From the NCBI RefSeq assembly GCF_046156265.1, contig NZ_JAWDIR010000046.1, positions 124,001 to 188,000 on the forward strand: a stretch of DNA of 64,000 bases, given 5' to 3'. Source of the stretch: CAMDHY01 sp046156265. GTDB lineage: Bacteria; Pseudomonadota; Alphaproteobacteria; Rhizobiales; Segnochrobactraceae. The notes below the pieces were generated by a model. It worked only from the letters and a program-made list of their open reading frames with translations, did no database searches and was not told where the DNA came from. The translations under genes were made by a program, and so were the position numbers. Positions within the stretch are counted from its first letter, which is position 1. The number at the start of each line of letters is the position of its first letter. This document shows, one piece after another, positions 25,563 through 34,361 of the stretch.

Positions 25563-26732
25563 ATGACCGAGCCGATCGCCCCATTCACCTTCGACACGCC
25601 GCCGAGCCTCGTCTTCGGCTTCGGCGCCGCCGGCCGGATCGGCGAGATCGCGGCGGCGCGGCTCGGGTCTCGCGTGCTCCTCGTCACCGACGCCGGCGTT
25701 GTCGCCGCCGGCCTTGTGGACCCGGCGCTCGCGGCGCTGGCGGCGGCGGGGGTGGAGGTCGTGGTGTTCTCCGAGGTCGTCGCCGACCCGCCGGAGGCGG
25801 TCGTTCGCGCTGCGGCCGCGGCGGCCGTGGCGCATGGGGCGACGGGTGTCGTCGGCCTCGGCGGCGGTTCGTCGCTCGACGTGGCCAAGCTCGCGGCACT
25901 CCTGGCGGTCGGCCGCGAGGACCTCGCCGACATCTACGGCGTGCGGCGCGCCAAGGGCCCGCGGCTGCCGCTACTACTCGCCCCGACAACTGCCGGCACA
26001 GGCTCGGAGGTGACGCCGATTGCCGTCGTCACCACCGGCGCCCACGAGAAGATGGGCGTCTCCTCGCCCGTCATCATCCCCGACGTGGCGCTCCTCGATC
26101 CGGAACTGACGCTCGGCCTGCCGCCCGCGGTCACCGCCGCCACCGGCATCGACGCGATGGTGCACGCCATCGAGGCCTATGCGTCCGCGAGCCCCAACAA
26201 CAACCCGCTGTCGCGGGCTCTCGCCTGCGAGGCGCTCAGGCTGATGGGCGGCGCGATCGAGCGGGCGGTCCACCAGGGCCACGACCGGGCCGCCCGCGCC
26301 GACATGCTGTTCGGCGCCATGCTCGCCGGCCAGGCCTTCGCCAATTCGCCGGTCGCCGCCGTGCACGCGCTCGCCTACCCCCTCGGTGGCCACTATGGCG
26401 TGCCGCACGGTCTGTCGAACGCGCTGGTGCTGCCGCACGTGCTGCGCTTCAACGCCGAGACGGTGCCGGCCCCCTACGCCGCGCTCGCCCCGCACGCGTT
26501 CCCGCAGCTCGCCGACATCGGCGAGCAGGGCCGGGCCCACGCCTTCGCCGACGCACTGGCGGCGCTGTCGGCCCGCTGCGGCCTCGTCGCCCGCCTGCGC
26601 GACGTCGGCGTCGAGGAGACGGCGCTGCCGCATCTCGCGACCGACGCCGCCCGCCAGACGCGGCTACTGGTGAACAACCCGCGCCCGCTCCACGAGGCCG
26701 ACATCCTGGCGATCTACCGCCGGGCGTGGTGA
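25563..26732 (+). CDS. Iron-containing alcohol dehydrogenase
   Basis: A 389-residue group III (iron-type) dehydrogenase. ATG 25563 is preferred because GGAG lies just upstream and the domain begins at FTFDTPPSLVFGFGA. The NAD(P) site is GLGGGSSLDVAKLAA, followed by APTTAGTGSEVTPIAVV. The metal-binding His residues lie in AVHALAYPLGGHYGVPHGLSN, and an upstream Asp in TGIDAMVHAIEAY completes the usual set. It should interconvert an alcohol and an aldehyde or ketone with NAD(P). The substrate cannot be told, but an aldehyde-handling role would fit a methylotroph. Confidence 0.92.
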   Translation: MTEPIAPFTFDTPPSLVFGFGAAGRIGEIAAARLGSRVLLVTDAGVVAAGLVDPALAALAAAGVEVVVFSEVVADPPEAVVRAAAAAAVAHGATGVVGLGGGSSLDVAKLAALLAVGREDLADIYGVRRAKGPRLPLLLAPTTAGTGSEVTPIAVVTTGAHEKMGVSSPVIIPDVALLDPELTLGLPPAVTAATGIDAMVHAIEAYASASPNNNPLSRALACEALRLMGGAIERAVHQGHDRAARADMLFGAMLAGQAFANSPVAAVHALAYPLGGHYGVPHGLSNALVLPHVLRFNAETVPAPYAALAPHAFPQLADIGEQGRAHAFADALAALSARCGLVARLRDVGVEETALPHLATDAARQTRLLVNNPRPLHEADILAIYRRAW

Positions 26733-26821
26733 GGATTGTCCCGGACCTTGTCGGCGATCGCCCTTGCCGTTCGTCCTCCGGTCGGCCGCGGTGCCCGCGG
26801 CTGAACAGGAGGAGCCCCGCC

Positions 26822-27304
26822 ATGACCGATCAGCCCGAGGCCAGTCCCAAGGCCAGCCGGATGAGCCCGCTCTCGCCGCACCTCGTCATCGACGGGGCGG
26901 CTGAGGCCATCGATTTCTACGTGAAGGCCTTCGGGGCCGAGGAGATGGCGCGTTTGCCGGGGCCGGACGGGCGGCTCATGCATGGTTGCGTCAGGATCGC
27001 TGGCCAGACGGTGATGCTGGTCGACGAGAACAGGCAGTACGGGATGCTGTCGCCGTCGGCGCTCGGCGGCTCGCCGGTCACACTGCACCTCGATGTGCCG
27101 GACGTCGACGCGGCGTTTGCCCGGGCCGTCGCCGCCGGGGCGACGGTGACGATGCCGGTCGCCGACCAGTTCTGGGGCGACCGCTACGGCGTTCTGAAGG
27201 ACCCGTTCGGCCATTCCTGGTCGCTCGCCACCACTGTCCGCGAGGTCTCGCTCGAGGAGGCGAAGGCGGCGATGGCGACGATGACCGGCGGCTGCGCCGC
27301 CTGA
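26822..27304 (+). CDS. VOC-family protein (PhnB/glyoxalase-like)
   Basis: A 160-residue vicinal-oxygen-chelate protein. The ATG at 26822 follows AGGAGG. MSPLSPHLVIDGAAEAIDFYVKAF and the repeat partner VTLHLDVPDVDAAFARAVAAG mark the two beta-alpha-beta-beta-beta modules, and VLKDPFGHSWSLAT ends the domain. It resembles the PhnB-like group, whose members range from glyoxalases to resistance proteins. The metal ligands cannot be fixed from sequence alone, and the function is not known. Confidence 0.87.
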   Translation: MTDQPEASPKASRMSPLSPHLVIDGAAEAIDFYVKAFGAEEMARLPGPDGRLMHGCVRIAGQTVMLVDENRQYGMLSPSALGGSPVTLHLDVPDVDAAFARAVAAGATVTMPVADQFWGDRYGVLKDPFGHSWSLATTVREVSLEEAKAAMATMTGGCAA

Positions 27305-27326
27305 GCAGCGGCAGATCGTGCTGGAT

Positions 27327-27366
27327 AGCCCGGACGGGCTTCCGCGCCGGCGGCGTGCGCCGGCGC
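27327..27366. terminator. Paired hairpins between convergent VOC and chemoreceptor genes
   Basis: Two adjacent perfect inverted repeats fill the 87-base convergent gap: AGCCCG-GA-CGGGCT (27327-27340) and GCGCCGGC with its complement across seven bases (27344-27366). No T-run is present on either strand. They are candidate bidirectional end signals. Confidence 0.45.
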
Positions 27367-27391
27367 GGGCCGTGGAGGTCGCGACCCCGCC

Positions 27392-28870
27392 TCAGGTCTT
27401 CAGGAGCGCCGCCATCTCGCGATCGAGGCGCTCGGCATAGGTGCCGAGTTCGCCCGAGACCGTGCGGATGTCGTTGGCGGCGCCGCGGATCTGGCTGACG
27501 GCCGACGAGACGCCGGTGATGCTCTCGCTCACCGAGCGGTTGGTCGCCGACTGTTCCTCGACGGCGGCCGAGAGCGCCACGAAGACGTCGCTCAGCTGGC
27601 CGACGCCACCGGTGATGTCGCTGACGGCGCCGGCCGCGCCGGTGCTCGCCAGCTGCAGGGTCTCGACCTGCTGGCGGATCTCCTGCGTCGCCTTGGCGGT
27701 CTGCAAAGCGAGCGCCTTCACCTCCTGGGCGACGACGGCGAAGCCCTTGCCGGCCTCGCCGACGCGCGCCGCCTCGATGGTGGCGTTGAGGGCGAGCAGG
27801 TTGGTCTGGCCGGCGATCTTCTCGATCAGGCCGGTGACGCTGCCGATCTTCTGGACGCTCTCGGCGAGGCCGGCGACTTCCTTGTTGGTGTCCGCCGACT
27901 TGACGGCGAGGTCGCTCGCCATCTCCGAGGCCCTATGGATCTGGCCGGTGATCTCGTCGAACGAGGCCGACATCTCCACCGCCGAGGCGGACACGGTCGA
28001 GGCCATGCCCTCGCTCTCCTGCGAGAGGGTGAGCAGGGTGCCGCTGGAGGCGGAGGCGGCGTCGGCGGTGTGGCTCATGTCGCGCACGACGTCGGTGACG
28101 CGAGTGGCCACCGCGACGTTCTCGGTGATGATCGACCAGGTGAGCATCGGGCCGTCATAGCTGCCGTCGGCCTTCGTCATGGCGGAGACGCGCAGGTCCA
28201 GCGTCTCGGGGCCGACGCGGATGCGAGCGTTGTGCGGCAGGCGGCTGGCGTCGGCCAGCATCTTGCGCTGATGCTCGGGGTGCTTGTGGAAGATGTCGAT
28301 GGAGGCGCCGACCAGCTGGCTCGCCTTGATCGGCAGGTGCTGCTCGATGCGGGCGAGCGTGTCGAGGCTGGTCTTGTTGGCGAAGTCGATCTTGAGCGTG
28401 CCCGGCTCGCAGGTCATCACGTTGATCGGCATCTTCTCGATCATCTGGAAGAGACGCTGGTTGCGCGTCTCCGCGGCGATGAGATCGGTGCGGTCGGTGA
28501 CGAGCAGCTGCGCGTATTCATAGCCGCCGCGCGGGCCGGTGACGGCGCTGGCGTCGACGTTGATCGTCCGCTCGCCGAGCGTCACCGTGAAGGTGCGCGG
28601 CAGGGCGGAGGCGTCCGTCAGGCGCTGCCAGGCCTGGCCGTCGGACAGCGGCAGCACGGAGATCGGGCCGCCGACCACCGCGTCGGCGGCGACGGAGAGG
28701 GCATTGCCGAGGTCGCGGAAGAGCTGCAGGGCGCGCTCGTTCGCATACCGGACGATCAGGGTGGAGGGGTCGCAGAGCAGGACCGCGGCCGGAAGAGTGT
28801 CGAGCCAGCGGTTCTCGACAGCACCAGCCTGCGGCCCGCGCCGCAGGATGCGCACGGAGCCAGTCGCCAT
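27392..28870 (-). CDS. Cytosolic methyl-accepting chemotaxis protein with PAS-like sensor region
   Basis: A 492-residue chemoreceptor without transmembrane segments. Residues from about 20 to 250 hold two PAS-like units (PSTLIVRYANERALQLFRDL and PGTLKIDFANKTSLDTLARI are parallel starts). The MCP signalling domain follows (about 280-485), with the hairpin tip IAGQTNLLALNATIEAARVG and AVVAQEVKALALQTAKATQE. It would sense a cytosolic signal, perhaps redox or a bound cofactor, and control CheA. ATG 28870 is used, with AAGGAAA upstream. It is convergent with the VOC gene. Confidence 0.92.
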   Translation of the reverse strand: MATGSVRILRRGPQAGAVENRWLDTLPAAVLLCDPSTLIVRYANERALQLFRDLGNALSVAADAVVGGPISVLPLSDGQAWQRLTDASALPRTFTVTLGERTINVDASAVTGPRGGYEYAQLLVTDRTDLIAAETRNQRLFQMIEKMPINVMTCEPGTLKIDFANKTSLDTLARIEQHLPIKASQLVGASIDIFHKHPEHQRKMLADASRLPHNARIRVGPETLDLRVSAMTKADGSYDGPMLTWSIITENVAVATRVTDVVRDMSHTADAASASSGTLLTLSQESEGMASTVSASAVEMSASFDEITGQIHRASEMASDLAVKSADTNKEVAGLAESVQKIGSVTGLIEKIAGQTNLLALNATIEAARVGEAGKGFAVVAQEVKALALQTAKATQEIRQQVETLQLASTGAAGAVSDITGGVGQLSDVFVALSAAVEEQSATNRSVSESITGVSSAVSQIRGAANDIRTVSGELGTYAERLDREMAALLKT

Positions 28871-29094
28871 GGTCAGTTTCCTTCGCGCGCACGGCCGCGG
28901 ACTGTCATGTTGAGGTCGGTGGGCGCGCCCAGAGTTCTTCGTCCGCGCTTGCACCGTGGCCGGGCCACCTTGCTCGAAACTGTCGTCGCTGGCGCTGAAG
29001 TCGATTTTGCCGGGCCAATGTCGGTTGTCGTGCTTCTCACGCGTCCTAGGTCTGTCCGCTTGCCTTGTTGGCCGGCTGGGAGAGGAGACCGCGC

Positions 29095-29523
29095 ATGCCC
29101 AAGATGATCTTCGTCAACCTGCCCGTCCGCGATCTCGCCGCGGCGACCGCCTTCTACGAGGCGATCGGCGCTGTGAAGAACCCGCAGTTCTCAGATCACA
29201 CGGCCGTCTGCATGGTCCTTTCCGAGACGATCTACGTGATGCTGCTGACGCATGAGAAATATCGCGGCTTCACGACGAAGCCGATCGCCGACCGCTCCGT
29301 CAGCGAGGTGCTGATCGCGCTCAACCACGACAGCCGCGGCGAGGTTGATGCCGTGCTCGACCGCGGCGTCGCCGGCGGTGGCCGCGCCGACCCGAACCCG
29401 GTGCAGGAGCTGGGGTTCATGTATTCCCGCAGCCTCGAGGACCCCGACGGCCACGTCTGGGAGATGTTCTGGATGGATCCGGCCGCCGTCGCCGGCAGTG
29501 AGCCGGAGCGGGCAACGGCCTGA
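29095..29523 (+). CDS. VOC-family protein
   Basis: A 142-residue glyoxalase/bleomycin-resistance-like protein starting at ATG 29095 after GGGAGAGGAG. It opens MIFVNLPVRDLAAATAFYEA and closes YSRSLEDPDGHVWEMFWMD, the usual ends of this fold, with the C-terminal Glu of VWEMFW as a possible metal ligand. It is distinct in sequence from the VOC protein at 26822. No substrate is evident. Confidence 0.88.
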   Translation: MPKMIFVNLPVRDLAAATAFYEAIGAVKNPQFSDHTAVCMVLSETIYVMLLTHEKYRGFTTKPIADRSVSEVLIALNHDSRGEVDAVLDRGVAGGGRADPNPVQELGFMYSRSLEDPDGHVWEMFWMDPAAVAGSEPERATA

Positions 29524-29660
29524 CGGCGCCCGGCCCCGCGGCGCGGCCGCGGGTCGTCGCGGGCCGCCGGTGGAGCGGGTCTGGCAGACCATCGCCCCCG
29601 GGTCCGTCGCGCAGGGGGGAGAGACGCGACGTCCTCGGGGGCGGGCCGGCCGTGCGGCCG

Positions 29661-31754
29661 TCAGGCGGCGCGCACGGTCGTGAGGAAGCCGCGCATGCGG
29701 TCCTGCAGGTGGCTCGCCTGCTGGGTCAGGCGGGCGGAGGCGTCGAGCACCTGGCCGGCTGCCGCACCCGTCTCGTCGGCGGTGCGGGCAACGTCGCCGA
29801 TGTGGGCGCTGACCGAGTTGGTGCCGGTCGCCGCCTGGTCGACGTTGCGGACGATCTCGCGGGTGGCGAGGCCCTGCTGCTCGACCGCGGTCGAGATGGT
29901 GGTGGCGATGTCGCTCATCCGGCGGATCTGTTCGCCGACGCCCTCGATCACCCGCACGGCCTGCTTGGTCGTCTCCTGGATGGCGCCGATCTGCGTCTCG
30001 ATCTCCTCCGTCGCCTTCGCCGTCTGGGTGGCGAGCGTCTTCACTTCGGAAGCGACGACGGCGAAGCCCTTGCCGGCCTCGCCCGCCCGCGCCGCCTCGA
30101 TGGTGGCGTTGAGGGCGAGCAGGTTCGTCTGCGAGGCGATCGACGAGATCAGGCCGATGACGTCGCCGATGCGCGACGCCGCCTGCGACAGCTCCCGGAT
30201 CACCTCGCCGGTCGCGGCCGCCTCGCTGACGGCGACCGCCGACATCTGCGCCGACTGCTTCACCTGGCGGGCGATCTCCTCGACCGAGTAGCCGAGCTCC
30301 TCGGCGGACGAAGCGACGACGACGACGTTGGTGGAGGCCTCCTCGGCCGCGGCGGCGACGCTGGTCGACTGTTCCGACGTGGTGCGGGCGGCCTTCGTCA
30401 TCTCGAGCGCGGTGACGTGCAACTCGGACGAGGCAGTCGACACGCTGCCGACGATCGAGCCGACGGCGCCCTCGAAGTCGTCTGCGAGCGCCATCATCGT
30501 GCGCCGGCGTTCGTCCTCGGCGGCGCGGCGCTCCTCTTCGGCGGCCCGCTCCATTTCGGCGTTGCGGCGCAGGCCGTCGCGGAAGACGAGGAGCGTCTTC
30601 GCCATCGAGCCGATCTCGTCGCTTCGGGTGGTATCGGGAACCTCGACGTCCAACTGGTTGCCCGCGACCATCTCCATAACGCGGGTGAGGCGGGTCATCG
30701 GCACCGTCACGCGGCGCACCACCACCACCAGGCCGAGGCCGGCGAGCAGCAGCGACAGCGCCAGCACGACCGCATAGACGACAGCGGTGCGCCCGGCGGC
30801 GGCCTCCGTCGCGGCGGCCGTCGCGGCGAGGCTGTCGACGGCGGTGCCCGACACGTTGGCGATCGAGGCCAGCGGCTCGACGACGCGCGCCCGCCAGTCC
30901 TGCAGCGGCACCGGTGACGGCTCGCCGGCGGCGAGCGCCTTCAGGATGCCGTCCCGGTACTCCTTGAAGGCACCAGAGAAGTACGTCGACTGGGCGGTCT
31001 CGGCCGCCGCCTTCAGGGCTTCCGGTGTATTGCCGGCGAGCGCGATCTCGCGGGTCGTCGCCCAGGCGAGGTCGGCGCGGGCGTCGTTGGTGGTGATGGC
31101 GACGATCTCCTCTGCCGTCGCCGGACGATCCTCGGACAGGATGGCGTTGAGGGCGAGGGTGCTGACGCCGGCATAGGTGCGCGAGCCCCACGACATCGCC
31201 CGCGCGAGGATGAGCTGCGACAGGCGCGGATCGATCGTGCGGATCTCGGCCTCGACCTCCGTCGTCAGGGCGGTAAGGGCATCGAGGAGCTTGCCGCCCT
31301 CCGCCATCATCGTCTTGCCGACTGTGGCGTCGCGCTGCTCGAGGGGGAGCGCCTGGGCGGCGTCGATCTTCTCGCGGGCGGCCTTCACCACCTCGTACTG
31401 ATCCTGCAGCCGGGCAGTGAGTTCGGCGAACCTCGGTTCCGACGCCTCGGCGAGGCGTGCGAGGCCCGTATCCATGGCGGCGACGACTGTGGCGCGGCGC
31501 ATCTCGACGTTGCGGGCGAGCTGGGCGCTCTCGCTGGCCGGCTGTGCCACCAGCAGGGCGCTCTCGCCACGCTCGAAGCGGAAGTTCGATACGGCCTCGA
31601 ACAGGTTGCGATCGATGTCGGCGAGGACCGTGACGCGCTGGGCAGCCTGGAGGGTGCCGTACGCGCCGTGGAGTGCGGTCGCGCAAAGGGCCGCGACGAT
31701 CGCGCTGATGGCGCAGAACAGCGCGACCAGCGTGGTCCGGATCGAAATCTGCAT
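29661..31754 (-). CDS. Membrane methyl-accepting chemotaxis protein
   Basis: A 697-residue receptor. TM1 is at about 8-30, a large helical periplasmic domain follows (about 31-300, with the NIT-like string NFRFERGESALLVAQPASES), TM2 is at about 302-325, then a HAMP region (RRVTVPMTRLTRVMEMVAGN) and the MCP signalling domain. The hairpin tip IASQTNLLALNATIEAARAG is nearly the same as in the cytosolic receptor 1 kb away. The periplasmic domain resembles nitrate/nitrite-sensing-type helical bundles. ATG 31754 is used because TM1 starts directly after it. Confidence 0.93.
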   Translation of the reverse strand: MQISIRTTLVALFCAISAIVAALCATALHGAYGTLQAAQRVTVLADIDRNLFEAVSNFRFERGESALLVAQPASESAQLARNVEMRRATVVAAMDTGLARLAEASEPRFAELTARLQDQYEVVKAAREKIDAAQALPLEQRDATVGKTMMAEGGKLLDALTALTTEVEAEIRTIDPRLSQLILARAMSWGSRTYAGVSTLALNAILSEDRPATAEEIVAITTNDARADLAWATTREIALAGNTPEALKAAAETAQSTYFSGAFKEYRDGILKALAAGEPSPVPLQDWRARVVEPLASIANVSGTAVDSLAATAAATEAAAGRTAVVYAVVLALSLLLAGLGLVVVVRRVTVPMTRLTRVMEMVAGNQLDVEVPDTTRSDEIGSMAKTLLVFRDGLRRNAEMERAAEEERRAAEDERRRTMMALADDFEGAVGSIVGSVSTASSELHVTALEMTKAARTTSEQSTSVAAAAEEASTNVVVVASSAEELGYSVEEIARQVKQSAQMSAVAVSEAAATGEVIRELSQAASRIGDVIGLISSIASQTNLLALNATIEAARAGEAGKGFAVVASEVKTLATQTAKATEEIETQIGAIQETTKQAVRVIEGVGEQIRRMSDIATTISTAVEQQGLATREIVRNVDQAATGTNSVSAHIGDVARTADETGAAAGQVLDASARLTQQASHLQDRMRGFLTTVRAA

Positions 31755-31923
31755 AGGAGTCCCCGTATTGCCTGCGGCGGCACAATCGTGGCGGAGGCTT
31801 GCGCGAGGCTCGCGCAGCGGAACCCATCGGGCGGTTCCGGCGCACAGCACACCGGGGTTTTGCGGCGGCTGGCGGAGCGGCTATGGTGCCGCCGCGGGGA
31901 CCGTCGGCGCGAGGCGACATCTG

Positions 31924-32394
31924 ATGACGACGATGCTCCTCCTCTTCGCCTTCCTCATCGGCATCGTCGCCGGGCTGCGGACGATGACGGCGCCGGCAGC
32001 GGTCGCCTGGGCGGCGCATCTCGGTTGGCTCGACCTCGGCGACACGTGGCCCGCCTTCCTCGGCTGGCAATGGACGCCGTGGATCTTCACGGCACTGGCG
32101 CTCCTCGAGTTTGTCGCCGACAAGCTGCCGTCGACGCCGAGCCGCACCGTGCCGACACAGTTCGGCGCCCGCCTCGCCAGCGGCGCGCTCACGGGTGCCG
32201 CGATCGGCGTCGCCGCCGGCAATCTCTGGGCCGGCGCCGGCCTCGGCGTCGCCGGGGCGGTCGTCGGCACGCTGCGTGGGCGGGCGGCGCGTGCCCGCAT
32301 GGCGAGCGCGTTCGGGAGTGACACGCCGGCCGCGCTGGTCGAGGATGCGGTGGCGATCTTCGCCGCCGTGCTGATCGTCACGGCACTGCGATGA
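31924..32394 (+). CDS. DUF4126-family membrane protein
   Basis: A 156-residue protein with about four hydrophobic segments and the family-type N-terminal GIVAGLRTMTAPAAVAWA. The segment PSTPSRTVPTQFGARLASGAL and a glycine-rich pair of helices follow. Function is unknown. The ATG of the following oxidoreductase gene overlaps its stop by four bases (ATGA), so the two are co-translated. Confidence 0.85.
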   Translation: MTTMLLLFAFLIGIVAGLRTMTAPAAVAWAAHLGWLDLGDTWPAFLGWQWTPWIFTALALLEFVADKLPSTPSRTVPTQFGARLASGALTGAAIGVAAGNLWAGAGLGVAGAVVGTLRGRAARARMASAFGSDTPAALVEDAVAIFAAVLIVTALR

Positions 32395-33779
32395 CCCGCC
32401 GCTTCGATGCCATCGTCGTCGGCGCCGGTCAGGCGGGGCCGGCGCTCGCCGGGCGGCTGACGGCAGCGGGCCAGACGGTGGCGGTGATCGAGCGCCACCT
32501 GTTCGGCGGCACCTGCGTCAACACCGGCTGCATGCCGACGAAGACGATGGTGGCGAGCGCCCGGGCGATCCACCTCGCCCGCCGCGGCGCCGAGTACGGC
32601 TTCTCGATCGACGGCGAGGTCCGCGTCGACATGGCCCGCGTGCAGGCACGCGCCGCAACCGTCTCGGCGAACGCCCGCGCGAACGTGCGCACGTGGCTCG
32701 ACGGCATGGACGGCTGCACCGTCATCGAGGGCCACGCCCGCTTCGTTTCGCCAGACACGCTCGCCGTCGGCGAGGAGCGGCTCTCGGCGCCACGCATCTT
32801 CCTCAATGTCGGTGGCCGCGCGGCGGTGCCGCCGCTGCCCGGCATCGACCAGGCGCCCTTCCTCACCAACACCGGCATCCTGCAGTTGACCGAGGTGCCG
32901 GAGCATCTCGTCGTGATCGGCGGCAGCTACATCGGGCTCGAGTTCGCGCAGATGTTCCGCCGCTTCGGCGCCCGCGTCACGGTCGTCGAGAAGGGGCCGC
33001 GGCTGGTCGCGCGCGAGGACGAGGCGGTGTCTCAGGCGATCCGCGAGATCATCGAAGGCGAGGGGATCGCGGTGCGCACCGGCGCCGCGTGCATCCGCCT
33101 CGCCCCCCACGCCGAGGGCGCCGCCGTCGGCGTCGACTGCACCGAGGGGCCGCCGGATGTCGTCGCCTCGCACGTGCTGCTGGCTGTCGGCCGCCGGCCC
33201 AACACCGACGACCTCGGGCTCGACGTCGCCGGCGTCACAACGGACAGAAGGGGCTACATCACCGTCGACGACCACCTCGCCACCAGCGTCCCCGGCATCT
33301 TCGCCATCGGCGACTGTAACGGCCGCGGTGCCTTCACCCACACCGCCTACAACGACTTCGAGATCGTCGCCGCCAACCTGCTGGACGGCGCCGACCGCCG
33401 CGTCTCCGACCGCGTGCCGGGTTACGCCCTCTTCATCGATCCTCCCCTCGGGCGGGTGGGCATGACGCTCACTGAAGCCCGCGAGACCGGCCGGCCGCTG
33501 CTCGTCGCCAACCGTCCGATGAGCCGCGTCGGCCGCGCGGTGGAGATGGGCGAGACGCAGGGCTTCATGTCCGTGGTCGTCGACGCCGGGACGCGCCGCA
33601 TCCTTGGCGCCGGCATCCTCGGGGTGAACGGCGACGAGGCGATCCACGGCCTGCTCGACGCGGTCAATGCCGGCACGCCATACGACGTTCTGCAATGGTC
33701 GGTGCCGATCCACCCGACAGTGTCGGAGCTGATCCCGACGCTGCTCGGCAGCCTCGCCCCGGACCGTCCGACAGGCTGA
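32391..33779 (+). CDS. FAD-dependent pyridine nucleotide-disulfide oxidoreductase (mercuric reductase-like)
   Basis: A 462-residue class I flavoprotein. FAD loop VVGAGQAGPALAGRL (10-24), redox-active disulfide C42/C47 in GGTCVNTGCMPTKTM, NAD(P) loop VIGGSYIGLEFAQMF, second FAD motif PGIFAIGDC, and the C-terminal HPTVSE (441-446) of the partner-subunit active site. It resembles mercuric and dihydrolipoyl reductases but lacks an N-terminal metal-binding domain and the C-terminal cysteine pair of MerA. Mercury reduction is therefore not supported, and the substrate is unknown. It is coupled to the DUF4126 gene. Confidence 0.9.
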   Translation: MTRRFDAIVVGAGQAGPALAGRLTAAGQTVAVIERHLFGGTCVNTGCMPTKTMVASARAIHLARRGAEYGFSIDGEVRVDMARVQARAATVSANARANVRTWLDGMDGCTVIEGHARFVSPDTLAVGEERLSAPRIFLNVGGRAAVPPLPGIDQAPFLTNTGILQLTEVPEHLVVIGGSYIGLEFAQMFRRFGARVTVVEKGPRLVAREDEAVSQAIREIIEGEGIAVRTGAACIRLAPHAEGAAVGVDCTEGPPDVVASHVLLAVGRRPNTDDLGLDVAGVTTDRRGYITVDDHLATSVPGIFAIGDCNGRGAFTHTAYNDFEIVAANLLDGADRRVSDRVPGYALFIDPPLGRVGMTLTEARETGRPLLVANRPMSRVGRAVEMGETQGFMSVVVDAGTRRILGAGILGVNGDEAIHGLLDAVNAGTPYDVLQWSVPIHPTVSELIPTLLGSLAPDRPTG

Positions 33780-33893
33780 CGGCACGGGCGAGCCGCCGTT
33801 TGCCCCGGCCTCCGCCTCCACGCTCCGTCGCGCCTCGACTTGCCCCTCCGACACGCCTAGAACAAAATTCGAACGTGCGAATCGGAGACCGGC

Positions 33894-34181
33894 ATGCAGC
33901 GGACCGCAGAAGCGACCAACGGCAAGCCGCCGCGGCACACGGTGTTCGTCGTGCAGCCCTTCGAGATCAAGCGTCGCGGCCGCTCGATGGGCCTCGCGCC
34001 GACGCCGGCGCTGGCCGCCCGCGACGAGGCGCACGCCCGGCTTCTGCTCGAGCGCGCCCCGCATCGCACCGGCATCGTCGGCGCCGTGGCCTTCAGCCGC
34101 TCCGGCGATCCGGAAAGCGGCGACTATGACGAGCCGGTCATCCTCGGCAAGATCGGCGACGTCCCAGACGAACTGATTTGA
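33894..34181 (+). CDS. Small hypothetical protein
   Basis: A 95-residue cytosolic-type protein, MQRTAEATNGKPPRHTVFV onward, with a basic centre (FEIKRRGRSMG) and an acidic C terminus (DEPVILGKIGDVPDELI). The size and composition fit a conserved small protein in Hyphomicrobiales, but no function is recognised. An AT-richer patch (agaacaaaattcgaac) about 35 bases upstream may hold its promoter. Confidence 0.72.
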   Translation: MQRTAEATNGKPPRHTVFVVQPFEIKRRGRSMGLAPTPALAARDEAHARLLLERAPHRTGIVGAVAFSRSGDPESGDYDEPVILGKIGDVPDELI

Positions 34182-34361
34182 GGTCGGATCGGCCCCCGTC
34201 GATCTGATGGGAAGCCAAGCCGCGTCGACGTCGCTAGGGTAGCGTCATCGGCCGGACGCACCCGCGTGATCTGCATCAATGCTGGCGGGCGGCCCGGACG
34301 GTAGGCGTCGGCCATGCGCTGAGGGCCGCCCGTCGATCGAGCCGTCGCGCGGAGTGATCCG

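Noticed and set aside
29191..32070. A 959-codon minus-strand frame overlapping the membrane chemoreceptor
   Set aside because: The chemoreceptor frame on the same strand shows membrane segments, HAMP and MCP domains; the longer frame is Arg/Pro-rich with no recognisable domain.
32391..33779. Mercuric reductase
   Set aside because: The CVNTGC disulfide matches the superfamily, but the C-terminal cysteine pair and the N-terminal metal domain are absent and no other mer gene is near.
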